64,000 nt of DNA, taken from NCBI RefSeq assembly GCF_900167145.1, contig NZ_FUWG01000002.1:124001-188000 (forward strand). Reading direction: 5' to 3'. The notes under the pieces are model-generated. The model was not told where the DNA came from, did not search any database, and worked only from the letters and a program-made list of their open reading frames with translations. Positions 1-9,246 of this stretch are shown piece after piece (positions within the stretch are counted from its first letter, which is position 1; each line of letters opens with the position of its first letter). The stretch is from Treponema porcinum (lineage in GTDB: Bacteria; Spirochaetota; Spirochaetia; Treponematales; Treponemataceae). The position numbers were made by a program, and so were the translations under genes.

Positions 1-123
1 AACGGAATACAGGCGGCCGCCGTCCTTTACGGCTACGGAAATCAGGAAGAATTCCTAAATGCAGGCGCTGATTACATCATAAAAACAGCGGAAGAATTGG
101 GAACGTTCCTTAAAAACAGCTGA
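1..123 (+). CDS. HAD-family phosphatase, C-terminal end (partial)
   Basis: An open frame enters from the left edge and stops with TGA at 121-123, giving the last 40 residues of a protein. It contains VLYGYGNQEEF followed by AGADYIIKTAEEL, the pattern at the C-terminus of phosphoglycolate-phosphatase-like HAD hydrolases, where a Gly-rich loop is followed by an aspartate that sits next to the Mg site. The catalytic N-terminal DxDxT motif lies outside the window, so the substrate cannot be inferred. The gene is followed by about 120 bp without coding sequence before the next gene on the same strand. Confidence 0.6.
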   Translation, partial: NGIQAAAVLYGYGNQEEFLNAGADYIIKTAEELGTFLKNS

Positions 124-242
124 TTTTTACGGCGGATACCGTTCTTTATTTCTGCAAAGCTTTAAAACAAGTCTCTCTGTAACATTGTGAACATTGCTGT
201 TTTCTGATATTCTTTGCATAACTTATAAAAAGCGAGGACTCT

Positions 243-2477
243 ATGAAACTTTGGGAAAAGGGTGCTTTCCTTTCTAACGGAAAACTTGTTGAATCTGTGC
301 AGGGAGCAAATGCGGCTGACTGCGCAAAAAACACAATTGCGTACCGCATCTTGCAGAAACACAATACGTCTGCGGATGCTTCAAAACTTAAAATCAAATT
401 TGACAAAATTACTTCACACGATATTACTTATGTAGGAATTATCCAGACGGCCCGTGCTTCCGGGCTTAAAAAATTCCCGATTCCTTACGTTCTTACAAAC
501 TGCCACAACTCACTTTGCGCAGTAGGCGGAACAATCAACGAAGACGACCACATGTTCGGTCTTACATGCGCACAGAAATACGGCGGAATTTACGTTCCTC
601 CTCACCAGGCTGTAATCCACCAGTTTGCACGCGAAATGCTCAGCCGCTGCGGCGATATGATTTTAGGTTCTGACAGCCACACTCGTTACGGCGCGCTTGG
701 TACAATGGCAATCGGCGAAGGCGGCGGAGAACTTGCAAAGCAGCTTTTAGGAAAAACTTATGACGTTAATATGCCTGGAGTAATCGCCGTCTACCTTACA
801 GGTTCTCCTGTTCCGGGTGTAGGCCCTCAGGATGTTGCCCTTGCAATCATCAAGGAAGTTTTCAACAACGGCTATGTAAAAAACAAGGTAATGGAATTTG
901 TAGGCCCGGGAATAAAAAATCTTTCGGCAGATTTCCGTATCGGCGTTGACGTTATGACGACGGAAACAACATGCCTTTCTTCAATCTGGGCAACTGACGA
1001 AAAAATCCGCGAGTTCTACGCAATCCACGGACGCGAAGGCGACTATTCAGAACTTACTCCTGCAGAAAATGCCTGGTACGACGGCGCAATTGAAATCGAC
1101 CTTTCAGAAATCCGTCCGATGATTGCGCTTCCGTTCCATCCTTCATGTGCATACACCATTGACGAAGTAAACGCAAACCTTCTTGACCTTCTTGACGAAA
1201 CGGAAAAACGCGCAAAGGTCAGCTTTGGAGACAAAGTTCAGTTCTCCCTTAAGAGCAAGGTAATTGACGGAAAACTTTACGTTGACCAGGGCGTAATTGC
1301 CGGATGCGCAGGAGGCGGTTTTGAAAACATCTGCGCTGCGGCAGACATCCTTAAGGGAAAAGACACTGGAAACGGAAAATTCCTTCTTAACGTCTACCCA
1401 GCTTCAATGCCTGTTTATATGGAACTTATGAAAAACGGCGCATTCGCTTCGCTTGTTGACGCTGGCGCAATCATAAAGACTGCATTCTGCGGTCCGTGCT
1501 TTGGCGCAGGCGACACTCCGGCAAACGGCGCGCTTTCTATCCGCCACTCAACACGCAACTTCCCGAACCGCGAAGGTTCAAAAATCCAGAACGGTCAGCT
1601 TTCTTCCGTTGCGCTTATGGACGCACGCTCAATCGCCGCAACTGCTGCAAACAAGGGATTCCTTACTGCGGCTACGGAATTCGACACGGAATTCAGCGGC
1701 AAAAAATATTTCTTTGACAAGACAATTTACGAAAAGCGAGTTTACGATTCAAAAGGCGTTGCACACCCGGAAGTTGAGATTCAGTTCGGCCCGAACATCA
1801 AGGACTGGCCGGAAATGTCTGCCCTTACGAACGACCTTCTTCTTAAAGTGGTTTCTGAAATCCACGACCCGGTAACAACAACAGACGAGCTTATTCCGTC
1901 AGGCGAAACTTCTTCGTTCCGCTCAAATCCGCTTGGGCTTGCGGAATTTACGCTCAGCCGCAAAGACCCTGCTTATGTAGGAAAAGCAAAGGCCGTACGC
2001 GACAGAACGGCTGAAGTAACGGAAGAAGTAAATAAAACCGCACAGATTCTTGAAAGCGCAAAGCCTGAATTTGCAGGACGCGTTCAGAAAGCCGGACTTG
2101 GTTCAACGATTTTTGCAGTAAAACCGGGCGACGGTTCTGCACGCGAACAGGCTGCTTCCTGTCAGAAAGTACTTGGCGGATGGGCGAACATTGCAAACGA
2201 ATACGCAACAAAACGCTACCGTTCAAACCTCATCAACTGGGGAATGCTTCCGTTCCTGTACAAAGACGGAGACAAAAACCTTCCGTTTGCAAACGGCGAC
2301 TACGTATTTATCCCGGACGTAAAGAAGATGGTAGAAGAAAAACTTGCATCCGTAAAAGCCTATGCAGTTAAGGCGGACAGCACCGTTACGGAATTCGAGC
2401 TTTCTACCGGAGAGCTTACTGATGATGAACGCAAAATCATTCTTGCAGGCTGCCTGATTAATTTCTACAGAAACTAA
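243..2477 (+). CDS. Aconitase-family hydratase (YbhJ-like)
   Basis: Protein of 744 residues of the aconitase superfamily, whose members use a 4Fe-4S cluster to dehydrate and rehydrate carboxylic acids. The three cluster cysteines are visible: one in [10 protein letters not shown] near residue 355 and two in [12 protein letters not shown] near residue 420. The substrate-loop sequence [12 protein letters not shown] is near residue 143, and the C-terminal swivel domain carries [18 protein letters not shown]. Length and layout match the uncharacterised YbhJ-type hydratases better than citrate-cycle AcnA/AcnB or LeuC/LeuD. The start is supported by GCGAGG about 6 nt upstream of the ATG. The next gene begins 6 bp after the stop, so the two are probably co-transcribed. 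The physiological substrate is unknown. Confidence 0.8.
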   Translation: MKLWEKGAFLSNGKLVESVQGANAADCAKNTIAYRILQKHNTSADASKLKIKFDKITSHDITYVGIIQTARASGLKKFPIPYVLTNCHNSLCAVGGTINEDDHMFGLTCAQKYGGIYVPPHQAVIHQFAREMLSRCGDMILGSDSHTRYGALGTMAIGEGGGELAKQLLGKTYDVNMPGVIAVYLTGSPVPGVGPQDVALAIIKEVFNNGYVKNKVMEFVGPGIKNLSADFRIGVDVMTTETTCLSSIWATDEKIREFYAIHGREGDYSELTPAENAWYDGAIEIDLSEIRPMIALPFHPSCAYTIDEVNANLLDLLDETEKRAKVSFGDKVQFSLKSKVIDGKLYVDQGVIAGCAGGGFENICAAADILKGKDTGNGKFLLNVYPASMPVYMELMKNGAFASLVDAGAIIKTAFCGPCFGAGDTPANGALSIRHSTRNFPNREGSKIQNGQLSSVALMDARSIAATAANKGFLTAATEFDTEFSGKKYFFDKTIYEKRVYDSKGVAHPEVEIQFGPNIKDWPEMSALTNDLLLKVVSEIHDPVTTTDELIPSGETSSFRSNPLGLAEFTLSRKDPAYVGKAKAVRDRTAEVTEEVNKTAQILESAKPEFAGRVQKAGLGSTIFAVKPGDGSAREQAASCQKVLGGWANIANEYATKRYRSNLINWGMLPFLYKDGDKNLPFANGDYVFIPDVKKMVEEKLASVKAYAVKADSTVTEFELSTGELTDDERKIILAGCLINFYRN

Positions 2478-2483
2478 CGGCAA

Positions 2484-4289
2484 ATGATTCCGGTTCTTCT
2501 GGCGGCGGTAAACGCCTGTTACAATCATACGAATCTTGCCGTCCGCTCGCTTGCGCTGTACGCAGCAGGAACGGGCAAAAGGACGGCAGATTTCCGCGAA
2601 TGGACGATAAACCAGAGCGCAGGAGAAATCCTGCGCGGAATTGCGGAAGAACAGCCTAACATAGTGCTGTTTTCAACGTATATCTGGAACGCCGCCGTAA
2701 TACAAAATATTATTCCCGACATCAAAAAAATTCTTCCGGGCGTGATTATAGGTGCAGGAGGCCCGGAAGCTGGTTTTAATCCGCAGAACTTCCTTAAAAA
2801 AAATCCCGCGCTTGACTTCATAATTTACGGTGAAGGCGAAAAAACGGTGGCAGAAATCGTCAGTGCGTATAATCTTTATATGGAAAAAAACGGTTCGTTT
2901 TTTGCAAAAGATTTTCTTTTGGAGATGAAGTCCGTACGCGGAATTTTTATGCGCGGTGCAAACGGTTCGCAAAATTCCTTGCTTTTTACAGGAGAACAGT
3001 CTCTCATCAAAGATCTTTCTTTACTGCCTTTTCCCTATCCTGAAATTACAGACCCGGACAATAGAATTTACTACTATGAATCAAGCCGCGGCTGCCCTTT
3101 TTCGTGCGCTTACTGCATGTCTTCCCTTGACAGGAGAGTGCGCTTTATGCCGGCTGAACGCGTTTTTCAGGACATCCAGCGTTTTTTAGATGCTGGCGTC
3201 CGTCTTGTAAAATTCGTTGACCGCACGTACAACCTTAAGCCGGAACGATACATTTCAATATGGAAGTACATTCTTTCACACCACAACAAAAAAACGATGT
3301 TCCATTTTGAAATAGAGGCGGAATTTCTTACGGATGAAGCACTTTTGTTCCTGAAAACCGTTCCGCCGGGCGTAATGCAGTTTGAAATCGGAGTGCAGAG
3401 CACGAATAAAAAAACGCTTTGTGCCGTAGGACGTTCGCAGAATGTAGAAACGCTTTTTGAAAATATTGCACAAATTCCGCGCACAATACACAGTCACCTT
3501 GACTTAATCGCCGGGCTTCCGTTTGAAGATTTAAAATCATTCGGAAAATCGTTTGATCTTACAATGGAACTTAAACCGGATGCGCTTCAGCTGGGATTTC
3601 TTAAGATTCTTCACGGAACGGAGATGGAACAGTATGCAAAAAAGAACGGCTGGACTTGGATGGAACAGCCACCGTACGAAACGCTTTCTACGCCGTATCT
3701 TCCGTACAAAGACATTCTTCACTTAAAGGACGTAGAAACGCTGGTAGACGCGTACTGGAACAGCGGCGCATTTTCAAAAACAATAGCCTACATCGGAAGA
3801 ACGGCAGGCTTCTGGAATTGTTTCAGCGGTATGGCAGAATACGCGCGCCGCACAGGCGTATTTTCCGCGCCGCGAAGGGAACAGTTCTGGTTTGAATTTC
3901 TGGCACATATTCTGAGCGGCGCAGACGGAGAAACAGCCGCCATTTTAACGAATAGAGCCGGCAAAATGCACTCCGATGTTGCAAAAGAACTTCTGCGCTT
4001 TGACTTTATCTCCGCCGGAAAAAAAGGCGGCTTTCCGCCCTGGTATACGCATATTTACAGCAAAGACGCGCACCGTTCCGTACTTGAGCAGAACGGCGGA
4101 ATACGAAACGCACGGCTTGATTTTGCGTACTCCGATTTAGATACGTTCACCGTAAACCCGATGGCTGAAGCCCCGGAAGAAACGCGCGGCTCGTTCCGCA
4201 TATTGTTTTTATACCGCGGAAGAAACCCAGAAGCAAAGAACAGGCAGATTTTAGCAGAAGAAATATTAAGGGGTAAAACAACCCCTTAA
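2484..4289 (+). CDS. B12-binding-domain radical SAM protein
   Basis: A 601-residue protein with an N-terminal cobalamin-binding-like Rossmann domain (residues 1-140, including VIIGAGGPEAGF and IIYGEGEKTVAEI) followed by a radical SAM core. The 4Fe-4S motif CxxxCxxC is clear in SSRGCPFSCAYCMSS near residue 205. The C-terminal part resembles the DUF4080 extension found in this subgroup. The N-terminal domain lacks the DxHxxG histidine of true B12 binders, so cobalamin binding is uncertain. Known family members are methylases or of unknown function, and no substrate can be assigned. The gene sits 6 bp downstream of the hydratase with no separate promoter visible, and its stop codon lies inside a hairpin. 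Confidence 0.8.
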   Translation: MIPVLLAAVNACYNHTNLAVRSLALYAAGTGKRTADFREWTINQSAGEILRGIAEEQPNIVLFSTYIWNAAVIQNIIPDIKKILPGVIIGAGGPEAGFNPQNFLKKNPALDFIIYGEGEKTVAEIVSAYNLYMEKNGSFFAKDFLLEMKSVRGIFMRGANGSQNSLLFTGEQSLIKDLSLLPFPYPEITDPDNRIYYYESSRGCPFSCAYCMSSLDRRVRFMPAERVFQDIQRFLDAGVRLVKFVDRTYNLKPERYISIWKYILSHHNKKTMFHFEIEAEFLTDEALLFLKTVPPGVMQFEIGVQSTNKKTLCAVGRSQNVETLFENIAQIPRTIHSHLDLIAGLPFEDLKSFGKSFDLTMELKPDALQLGFLKILHGTEMEQYAKKNGWTWMEQPPYETLSTPYLPYKDILHLKDVETLVDAYWNSGAFSKTIAYIGRTAGFWNCFSGMAEYARRTGVFSAPRREQFWFEFLAHILSGADGETAAILTNRAGKMHSDVAKELLRFDFISAGKKGGFPPWYTHIYSKDAHRSVLEQNGGIRNARLDFAYSDLDTFTVNPMAEAPEETRGSFRILFLYRGRNPEAKNRQILAEEILRGKTTP

Positions 4290-4290
4290 T
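4265..4290. terminator. Perfect 10-bp hairpin at the end of the B12 radical SAM gene
   Basis: ATTAAGGGGT (4265-4274) pairs perfectly with ACCCCTTAAT (4281-4290) across a 6-nt loop. It overlaps the stop codon and lies between convergent genes, so it could end transcription from both sides, although no long U-run follows on the plus strand. The same AAGGGGTT/AACCCCTT core recurs at 13456-13478. Confidence 0.55.
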
Positions 4291-4301
4291 ACGACTTGTT
4301 T

Positions 4302-5114
4302 TCATTCTATTTTCTGCGGTTTTCCTGTAAGAAGGATTCTTAGATTCAGTTTTATGTAACTGCATATTTCCCGAGCATAACTTGTGGGAACAAACAGAAG
4401 CGGTGTTTTTGAGGCAGTGCCGTATACGTCAGTAAAGCCCATTCGGCTGGCAAGACGTTCTGCACGCGCAATGTGAAAGTCGCTTGTAATGACGGTTACC
4501 GGTGCAGAAAGAATTTCTGAAACAGGAACGTTCTGGTGTTCTGCAAGAAGGGCTGCACTGTACTCAAAATTCTGGATTGTATCTTTTGCCATGTTTTCCG
4601 CAAGAACGCGATTTTCTTCAATGCCGTGCGCACAGAGCGCAGGTTTCAGCACGTCTGATTCCGGACAGGGAGAAAAACGGCCTTTTCCGCCTGTAACAAC
4701 AGCAATTGCCTCCGGGTGTTTTTTAAGATAATCTGCTGCGTGTAAAATGCGCGCCTTTACGGAAGTTGTAAGCTCAGCATCCTTTGTAATTCCGCCGCCA
4801 AGAACAATGACATATTTTACTTTTTCAGAACCGGTTACAAGGCGCGGATGCGTAATGAACATAAGGTTTATAAAAGATATTATTGCGCCGGCAGAAACAA
4901 TTACAAGAACGAAATTTTTTACTTTCCGCGAAAGATTTTTCCAAAAATGGTGTTTTCTGAAAATGAACAGAATGATGCAGACAACGGAAATCCAGAACCA
5001 TACGGAAGAAAAGCTGAAAAATGTTCCTGCCAGTGTTCCCGGCGATGCAATTTGAAGGGCAATAAAATAAATATTTGAAAGAATTGCAATAACAAGGCAG
5101 ATAATTGAAGCCAT
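4302..5114 (-). CDS. YdcF/SanA-family membrane protein (DUF218)
   Basis: A 270-residue protein with three or four hydrophobic segments in the first 100 residues, then a DUF218 domain facing the other side of the membrane. Domain hallmarks are YVIVLGGGITKDAELTTSVKARI, VVTGGKGRFSPCPESDVL, the acidic NMAKDTIQN stretch and ITSDFHIARAERLASRMGF. These are the conserved Gly/Asp/His positions of YdcF, SanA and ElyC. Family members act in envelope integrity or polyprenyl-linked precursor metabolism, but the chemistry is unresolved. The gene converges on the radical SAM gene and is divergent from the diguanylate cyclase, with about 190 bp of AT-rich DNA between them. Confidence 0.8.
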   Translation of the reverse strand: MASIICLVIAILSNIYFIALQIASPGTLAGTFFSFSSVWFWISVVCIILFIFRKHHFWKNLSRKVKNFVLVIVSAGAIISFINLMFITHPRLVTGSEKVKYVIVLGGGITKDAELTTSVKARILHAADYLKKHPEAIAVVTGGKGRFSPCPESDVLKPALCAHGIEENRVLAENMAKDTIQNFEYSAALLAEHQNVPVSEILSAPVTVITSDFHIARAERLASRMGFTDVYGTASKTPLLFVPTSYAREICSYIKLNLRILLTGKPQKIE

Positions 5115-5296
5115 TTAGATTTCTCCGTTCCTGTAATTTTTTTTAATATAGTCAGATTATGATAAAAACGCAAGAACAGTTTTTTTTGACGAACTGAGGA
5201 AACAGTGAATTTCCCTAAAACACTTTTTTTTTCCTGAAAACTGCAATTTTCAGAGGTTTACAAATGTTTTTTGCACAAAAAAAAATAAAACGGTGT

Positions 5297-5302
5297 TATA
5301 AT
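5297..5302 (+). promoter_or_regulatory. -10 hexamer placed for a leaderless transcript of the GGDEF gene
   Basis: TATAAT ends 6 nt before the ATG at 5309 and no Shine-Dalgarno sequence lies between them. Transcription would start at or next to the A of the start codon. The -35 is not clear; TTGCAC at 5271 is spaced 20 bp, which is long. Confidence 0.5.
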
Positions 5303-5308
5303 TATCGT

Positions 5309-6400
5309 ATGGTGGAATTTTCTAATAATTCATCATTAGAGCAGTTCGAACTTCTGCAAAAATCGGGAATGTTGAATTCCCTTGAGCAGCTTCAAAAGGA
5401 AAACAGACAGCTTCAGCGTACCATAAAAGATATGTCTGTGCTTGTTACATATTCGGACGCAAAATCTATGATGAAGTTCATCATTTCAAAGTTTCTCGAT
5501 TATCTTGTGCCGGAAACGCTTGTCTTTATGATACGGCAGCCGCGTTCAAATGAAATTACCCAATATTGCTACCGCAAGCTTATAAAGGAAGATGCTTTTC
5601 TGAACAACGATCTTTTTTATATTTTAAAAGACTATTTTGACTCGAACCCGAACTATTATATGAGCGGCGAAGCTGTTTCTTTTGAAAAACTTATGGATGA
5701 TTTCAGCAGCAATACTTTTTCGCAGGAATTTCTTTCAATAGAACCAAAATACATTATTCCTCTTATAGGACTTGAAGGAACATACGGAATCGTAATCTTC
5801 ACGAACAAAATCACCGGTCACCAGTACGACACGACGGAACTGTTCTACATTCAGAATATGTTTGCCGTGTTTGCTGTTTCGCTTCAGAATGAAATAAATT
5901 ACAAAACATCAATCACTGACCCGAAAACCGGATTGTATACGTATGACTATTTTATAAACCGCATTCAGGAAAAAATCGCATTCGTGCGGCGTTACAATGC
6001 TCATCCGGCAGTCCTTATGCTGGACATCGACCATTTTAAGAATTTCAACGATACATACGGTCATCTTGCCGGAGACAAAGTTCTTGCAGCCCTTGCAAAA
6101 ACGCTCCGCCATTCCGTACGCGAAGAAGACTGCGTAGCACGTTTTGGAGGTGAAGAATTCGTCATTCTTCTTTCAGAATGTAATCCGCCTTCGCTTTTTT
6201 CCGTAGCGGAACGAATCCGTAAAGAAGTTGAAAAAATGGAAGTTTTTGAAAAAGACGTCCGCCTTAGAGTAACAATCAGTATCGGCGGAAGTTTTATAAA
6301 ACCTGACAAGTCAGAAACACCAAAAACGATAATCAAGCGCACAGATGATGCGCTTTACCAGTCAAAAGAAAACGGACGTAACCGCTGTACGCTATTATAA
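5309..6400 (+). CDS. GGDEF diguanylate cyclase with GAF-like sensor region
   Basis: Protein of 363 residues. The first 50 residues form a short coiled coil (LEQLQKENRQLQRTIKDM), residues 55-205 resemble a GAF-type cytosolic sensor, and residues 210-363 are a complete GGDEF domain. The active-site loop reads RFGGEEF, the competent GGEEF variant, and an RxxD product-inhibition site (REED) lies exactly five residues upstream, so the enzyme should make cyclic di-GMP from two GTP and be feedback-inhibited. There is no membrane segment. The upstream ATG at 5264 would add 15 residues but overlaps the -10 hexamer, so the ATG at 5309 is preferred. A monocistronic unit is likely, since the downstream genes run the other way. 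Confidence 0.88.
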   Translation: MVEFSNNSSLEQFELLQKSGMLNSLEQLQKENRQLQRTIKDMSVLVTYSDAKSMMKFIISKFLDYLVPETLVFMIRQPRSNEITQYCYRKLIKEDAFLNNDLFYILKDYFDSNPNYYMSGEAVSFEKLMDDFSSNTFSQEFLSIEPKYIIPLIGLEGTYGIVIFTNKITGHQYDTTELFYIQNMFAVFAVSLQNEINYKTSITDPKTGLYTYDYFINRIQEKIAFVRRYNAHPAVLMLDIDHFKNFNDTYGHLAGDKVLAALAKTLRHSVREEDCVARFGGEEFVILLSECNPPSLFSVAERIRKEVEKMEVFEKDVRLRVTISIGGSFIKPDKSETPKTIIKRTDDALYQSKENGRNRCTLL

Positions 6401-6412
6401 AAAAGAAATGTC

Positions 6413-7225
6413 CTAGCCTATTTGCGGACAGTTCCACAGCGGATGAGTAAAAACAGAAATCCCATCACCAAAAGCACGGGTAATATTTTTTGGCACAATT
6501 ACTTCTTCCGCAGAACCGCATACAATTCCGCCATCAGAAAGAAGCGCGATTTTTTTGGCAAAACGGACTGCCGCATTGATATTATGAATTGAAACGACTA
6601 CGCCGGTTTTTCCGCCGTCAGAAAGAATGCGCATTTTCTTAAGAAGCGCGGACTCGGCGTTTATGTCAAGCCCGGCGCACGGCTCGTCAAGGATAAGGAA
6701 TTCTCCCTGCTGTGCAATGGCACGCGCAATGCGGCACTTCTGGAATTCACCGCCTGAAAGGGTAAAAACACTTCGTTCTAGAAGAGGCGTAATTTCAAGG
6801 AAGCGCGCCGCTTCTTTAACGCGCGAATAATCTTCTGCCGTATACGATGTTCCGGACGGCGCAAAACGTCCAGTTAAAATCATATCAAAAACAGTTGTAT
6901 CCCAGGCAGGAAATTCTGACTGCGGAAGAAAGGCAATGCGCCGGGCAATCTCCCTGCGCGGTAAATCCAGTAAAAACACGGTGCGTGAGCCGTCATCCTC
7001 CGTTAATGAAGGCATTTTTTCAGCACTGTCTATCTGCAAAAAAGACGGAGATTTTTTTGACTTTCCGCGTTCAAGTCCTGAAAGAAGCTTTAAAAAAGTC
7101 GACTTTCCGCTTCCGTTCGCTCCGCAGACGCAGATAAAATCGCCGGGCCTTACCTCAAGAGATGCATTTTTCAAAACTTGTTTTGTGCCGTAAGAAGCGC
7201 ACAGTTTCAGGCAGGACAAAATCAT
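6413..7225 (-). CDS. ABC transporter ATP-binding protein, BtuD/FhuC type
   Basis: A 270-residue ATPase of a metal-chelate or cobalamin importer. Walker A is GANGSGKST near residue 36, the signature is LSGGEFQKCRIARAIAQQ near residue 157, Walker B is FLILDEPCAGLD, and the switch histidine is in VVSIHN. The gene overlaps the permease gene upstream by 4 bp, so translation is probably coupled. It is the last of three genes (binding protein, permease, ATPase) transcribed leftward from a promoter at about 9150. The substrate is either a corrinoid or an iron chelate, and the binding protein favours the corrinoid family. Confidence 0.88.
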   Translation of the reverse strand: MILSCLKLCASYGTKQVLKNASLEVRPGDFICVCGANGSGKSTFLKLLSGLERGKSKKSPSFLQIDSAEKMPSLTEDDGSRTVFLLDLPRREIARRIAFLPQSEFPAWDTTVFDMILTGRFAPSGTSYTAEDYSRVKEAARFLEITPLLERSVFTLSGGEFQKCRIARAIAQQGEFLILDEPCAGLDINAESALLKKMRILSDGGKTGVVVSIHNINAAVRFAKKIALLSDGGIVCGSAEEVIVPKNITRAFGDGISVFTHPLWNCPQIG

Positions 7226-8232
7226 CTTCGTTTTTCCCCTGTAAAAATAAGAGAGATAAAAAACGGTGCGCCTAAAAGCGACGTTATAAGCCCCGCCGGA
7301 AGTTCAGACGGAGCAATTACAAGACGCGCCGCCGTATCGCTTAAAAGCAAAAGAATTGCACCGAACAGCGCAGAAAGCGGAATAAGGCGGACTGCTTTTG
7401 TGTAAATTTCGCCGTAAACTTTGCGCACGATATGAGGCGCAATAAGCCCAACAAACTGTATCGTTCCACCGGCGCAAACTGCGGCAGAAACAGCAAGGCT
7501 TCCTGAAACAAGCACAAGAATTCTTAAATGTGCCACCTCAAGTCCAAGCGACATTGCCGTCTGCTCGCCGCCTGTCATAATATCAAGGCGAGATGCACAA
7601 ATCAGCATAAGAATGAACGAAAGTGCCGCCGGAAGGGCAATAAAACGCACCTCAGTCCAGCCGCGTCCGTTAAAGCTTCCCAAAATCCAGGTATAAATGC
7701 CGTGAAGTTCGCGGCTTTTTGTAAGCAGAATTACAGAAGAAACGGACGCATAAAGCGTACCGAGTGCCGTTCCGCACAATAAAAGCGTAACGCCGGAACG
7801 TCCGCCGGCTTTTCCGGAGATAAGCGTAACCACCGCGCCGGCAGCAATTGCTCCGACAAACGCAAGCATATTTACCGGAGCAACAGCACCAAACAGAACG
7901 GCTGAAACACCTGCAGTCTGCGCAATTACCGCGCCAAGCGTTGCACCGGAAGAAATGCCGATAATCCCTGGTTCGGCAAGCGCATTACGGAAGAACAGCT
8001 GAAAGCATGCACCGGAAGAAGCAAGCAGTGCGCCGGTAAAAAGCGCAAGAATTGAGCGCGGCAAACGAAGCGAAAACAGTATTATATGGAAAAAAGAAGA
8101 ACTGTCCGTAAATGCCGAACGCATATCCGCAGCAGAAAGGCTCTGCGCACCAAATGCGACCGATGCACAGAACGCGGCAAGAAGAACAAATATGGCGACC
8201 GCAGTTTTTACGGCAAAAAAACGGTTTTTCAT
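7222..8232 (-). CDS. FecCD/BtuC-family ABC transporter permease
   Basis: A 336-residue polytopic membrane protein with about nine or ten hydrophobic helices. It carries family hallmarks: LRLPRSILALFTGALLASSG near residue 53, GTALGTLYASVSS, LGLEVAHLRIL (the cytoplasmic coupling loop that contacts the ATPase) and IQFVGLIAPHIVRKVYG near residue 255. It would form the homodimeric channel of the importer. The first 25 residues are a hydrophobic start. It follows the binding protein gene by 6 bp and overlaps the ATPase gene by 4 bp. Confidence 0.88.
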   Translation of the reverse strand: MKNRFFAVKTAVAIFVLLAAFCASVAFGAQSLSAADMRSAFTDSSSFFHIILFSLRLPRSILALFTGALLASSGACFQLFFRNALAEPGIIGISSGATLGAVIAQTAGVSAVLFGAVAPVNMLAFVGAIAAGAVVTLISGKAGGRSGVTLLLCGTALGTLYASVSSVILLTKSRELHGIYTWILGSFNGRGWTEVRFIALPAALSFILMLICASRLDIMTGGEQTAMSLGLEVAHLRILVLVSGSLAVSAAVCAGGTIQFVGLIAPHIVRKVYGEIYTKAVRLIPLSALFGAILLLLSDTAARLVIAPSELPAGLITSLLGAPFFISLIFTGEKRR

Positions 8233-8238
8233 TTTCTG

Positions 8239-9132
8239 CTATTCAACCTGCACCTGCGCATTTACAGAATAAATTTTTTCGTGCAAAAGAGATGCCGCCT
8301 GTGCAATGCGCGGACCGGGACGGCTTACAACATCTGCATTCAGGCTGTAAATCCTGTTGTTTTTTACTGCGTCAATTTCCTTCCAGCCGCTACGGCTTTT
8401 TACCGCAAGAACGCCGTCCTTCTGCGCGTCGGAAATAAAAATAATTTCGGGATTTGCCATAATCACCGCTTCTTCACTCACAACAGGATATGATTGTTCT
8501 ACGGCAGAAAAAATATTTTCTCCGCCGGCAATAGAAATCAGTTCGTTTATAAAAGATTTTCCGCCTGCACTCATATACGGCTGTGACCACACTTCCCAGT
8601 ATACTGACGGACGTTTGCCTGTACAGGACAACTTGATTTTTTCAATGTCGCAAAGAATTCCGTTGCAGACAGACTGCGCTGTCTTTTCGTTACCGGTAAT
8701 TTTTCCGATGTAAGAAATTTCGTCAAGAACAGACTGAACAGAATCTGCATCCGAAAGATACGTCCGTATTCCCTGCGCCTGTAAAAGCGGCACAAGGTGA
8801 TCGTGAATGCCTTTTGTCATATACACAAAATCCGGGGAAAACGAAAGGACTGTTTCAAGACTTATAGTTTTTCCGTCAAAACCGCCGGCAGAAGGAAGCG
8901 TTTTTACTTCCGGCGGAAAATCACAGAAATCAGACCTTGCTGCCAGCCGGTTAAAAGCGCCTGCGGCGCACACAATCTCTGTAGCTGCCGGAGAAAGCGT
9001 TACAATACGCTCCGGTGCGGATAAGGCGGCCGGCGTCTGGGGAACGGAAGAAGCGCCTCCCTTCCTGCACGCACTAATCACGGAAAAGACAGCCAGCAGA
9101 GCACACACGCAAACATACAATCTAACTTTCAT
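8239..9132 (-). CDS. Periplasmic binding protein, BtuF-like
   Basis: A 297-residue class III substrate-binding protein. It begins with a lipoprotein-type signal (LAVFSVISACRK), the cysteine at about residue 22 being the lipidation site. The mature part has PERIVTLSPAATEIVCAAGA, DFPPEVKTLPSAGGF and the vitamin-B12-binding-type sequence VYWEVWSQPYMSAGGKSFINELI. This last motif is more typical of BtuF than of siderophore binders. No cobalamin riboswitch is present: only about 100 bp separate it from birA and no B12 box is recognisable. The start ATG at 9132 lies 6 nt after a -10 hexamer, with no ribosome binding site, so a leaderless mRNA is likely. Confidence 0.82.
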   Translation of the reverse strand: MKVRLYVCVCALLAVFSVISACRKGGASSVPQTPAALSAPERIVTLSPAATEIVCAAGAFNRLAARSDFCDFPPEVKTLPSAGGFDGKTISLETVLSFSPDFVYMTKGIHDHLVPLLQAQGIRTYLSDADSVQSVLDEISYIGKITGNEKTAQSVCNGILCDIEKIKLSCTGKRPSVYWEVWSQPYMSAGGKSFINELISIAGGENIFSAVEQSYPVVSEEAVIMANPEIIFISDAQKDGVLAVKSRSGWKEIDAVKNNRIYSLNADVVSRPGPRIAQAASLLHEKIYSVNAQVQVE

Positions 9133-9138
9133 ACCTAA

Positions 9139-9169
9139 AATGTAGATTATTCTTGTTCATAAAACAAGA
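9139..9169 (-). promoter_or_regulatory. Promoter and palindromic operator of the BtuFCD-like operon
   Basis: On the minus strand, TTGTTT (9167-9162) and TACATT (9144-9139) are separated by exactly 17 bp, and the -10 ends 6 nt before the ATG. The -35 lies inside a perfect inverted repeat TCTTGTTcataaAACAAGA (plus-strand 9151-9169, 7-bp arms, 5-bp spacer). This is the arrangement expected for a repressor operator, for example a metal- or corrinoid-responsive one. The regulator is not identifiable from the window. Confidence 0.6.
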
Positions 9170-9198
9170 GGGCTGCCAGCAAAAGCCGACAGCCCCTG

Positions 9199-9246
9199 TT
9201 GACATCCCTGCCCGTTACTGTTACCCTATACTTGCACATGGGTAAC
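9199..9246 (+). promoter_or_regulatory. birA promoter region with inverted repeat over the start codon (possible BirA operator)
   Basis: TTGACA (9199-9204) is followed by TACCCT at 17 bp within TGTTACCCT (extended -10 form), and by TATACT (9227-9232). GTTACCC (9220-9226) and GGGTAAC (9240-9246) form a perfect inverted repeat that brackets the -10 and the ATG at 9238. BirA-type repressors bind GTTAAC-like half-sites around biotin promoters. The half-sites here are related, but the 13-bp spacer is shorter than the usual 14-16, so operator identity is inferred. Confidence 0.5.

Noticed and set aside
9170..9197. Terminator between the btu-like operon and birA
   Set aside because: GGGCTGCC/GACAGCCC pairs well only as minus-strand RNA, upstream of the btu promoter where no gene is being transcribed; its role is unclear.
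9133..9237. Cobalamin riboswitch upstream of the BtuF-like gene
   Set aside because: The space is too short, the promoter lies next to the ATG and no B12-box sequence can be seen.
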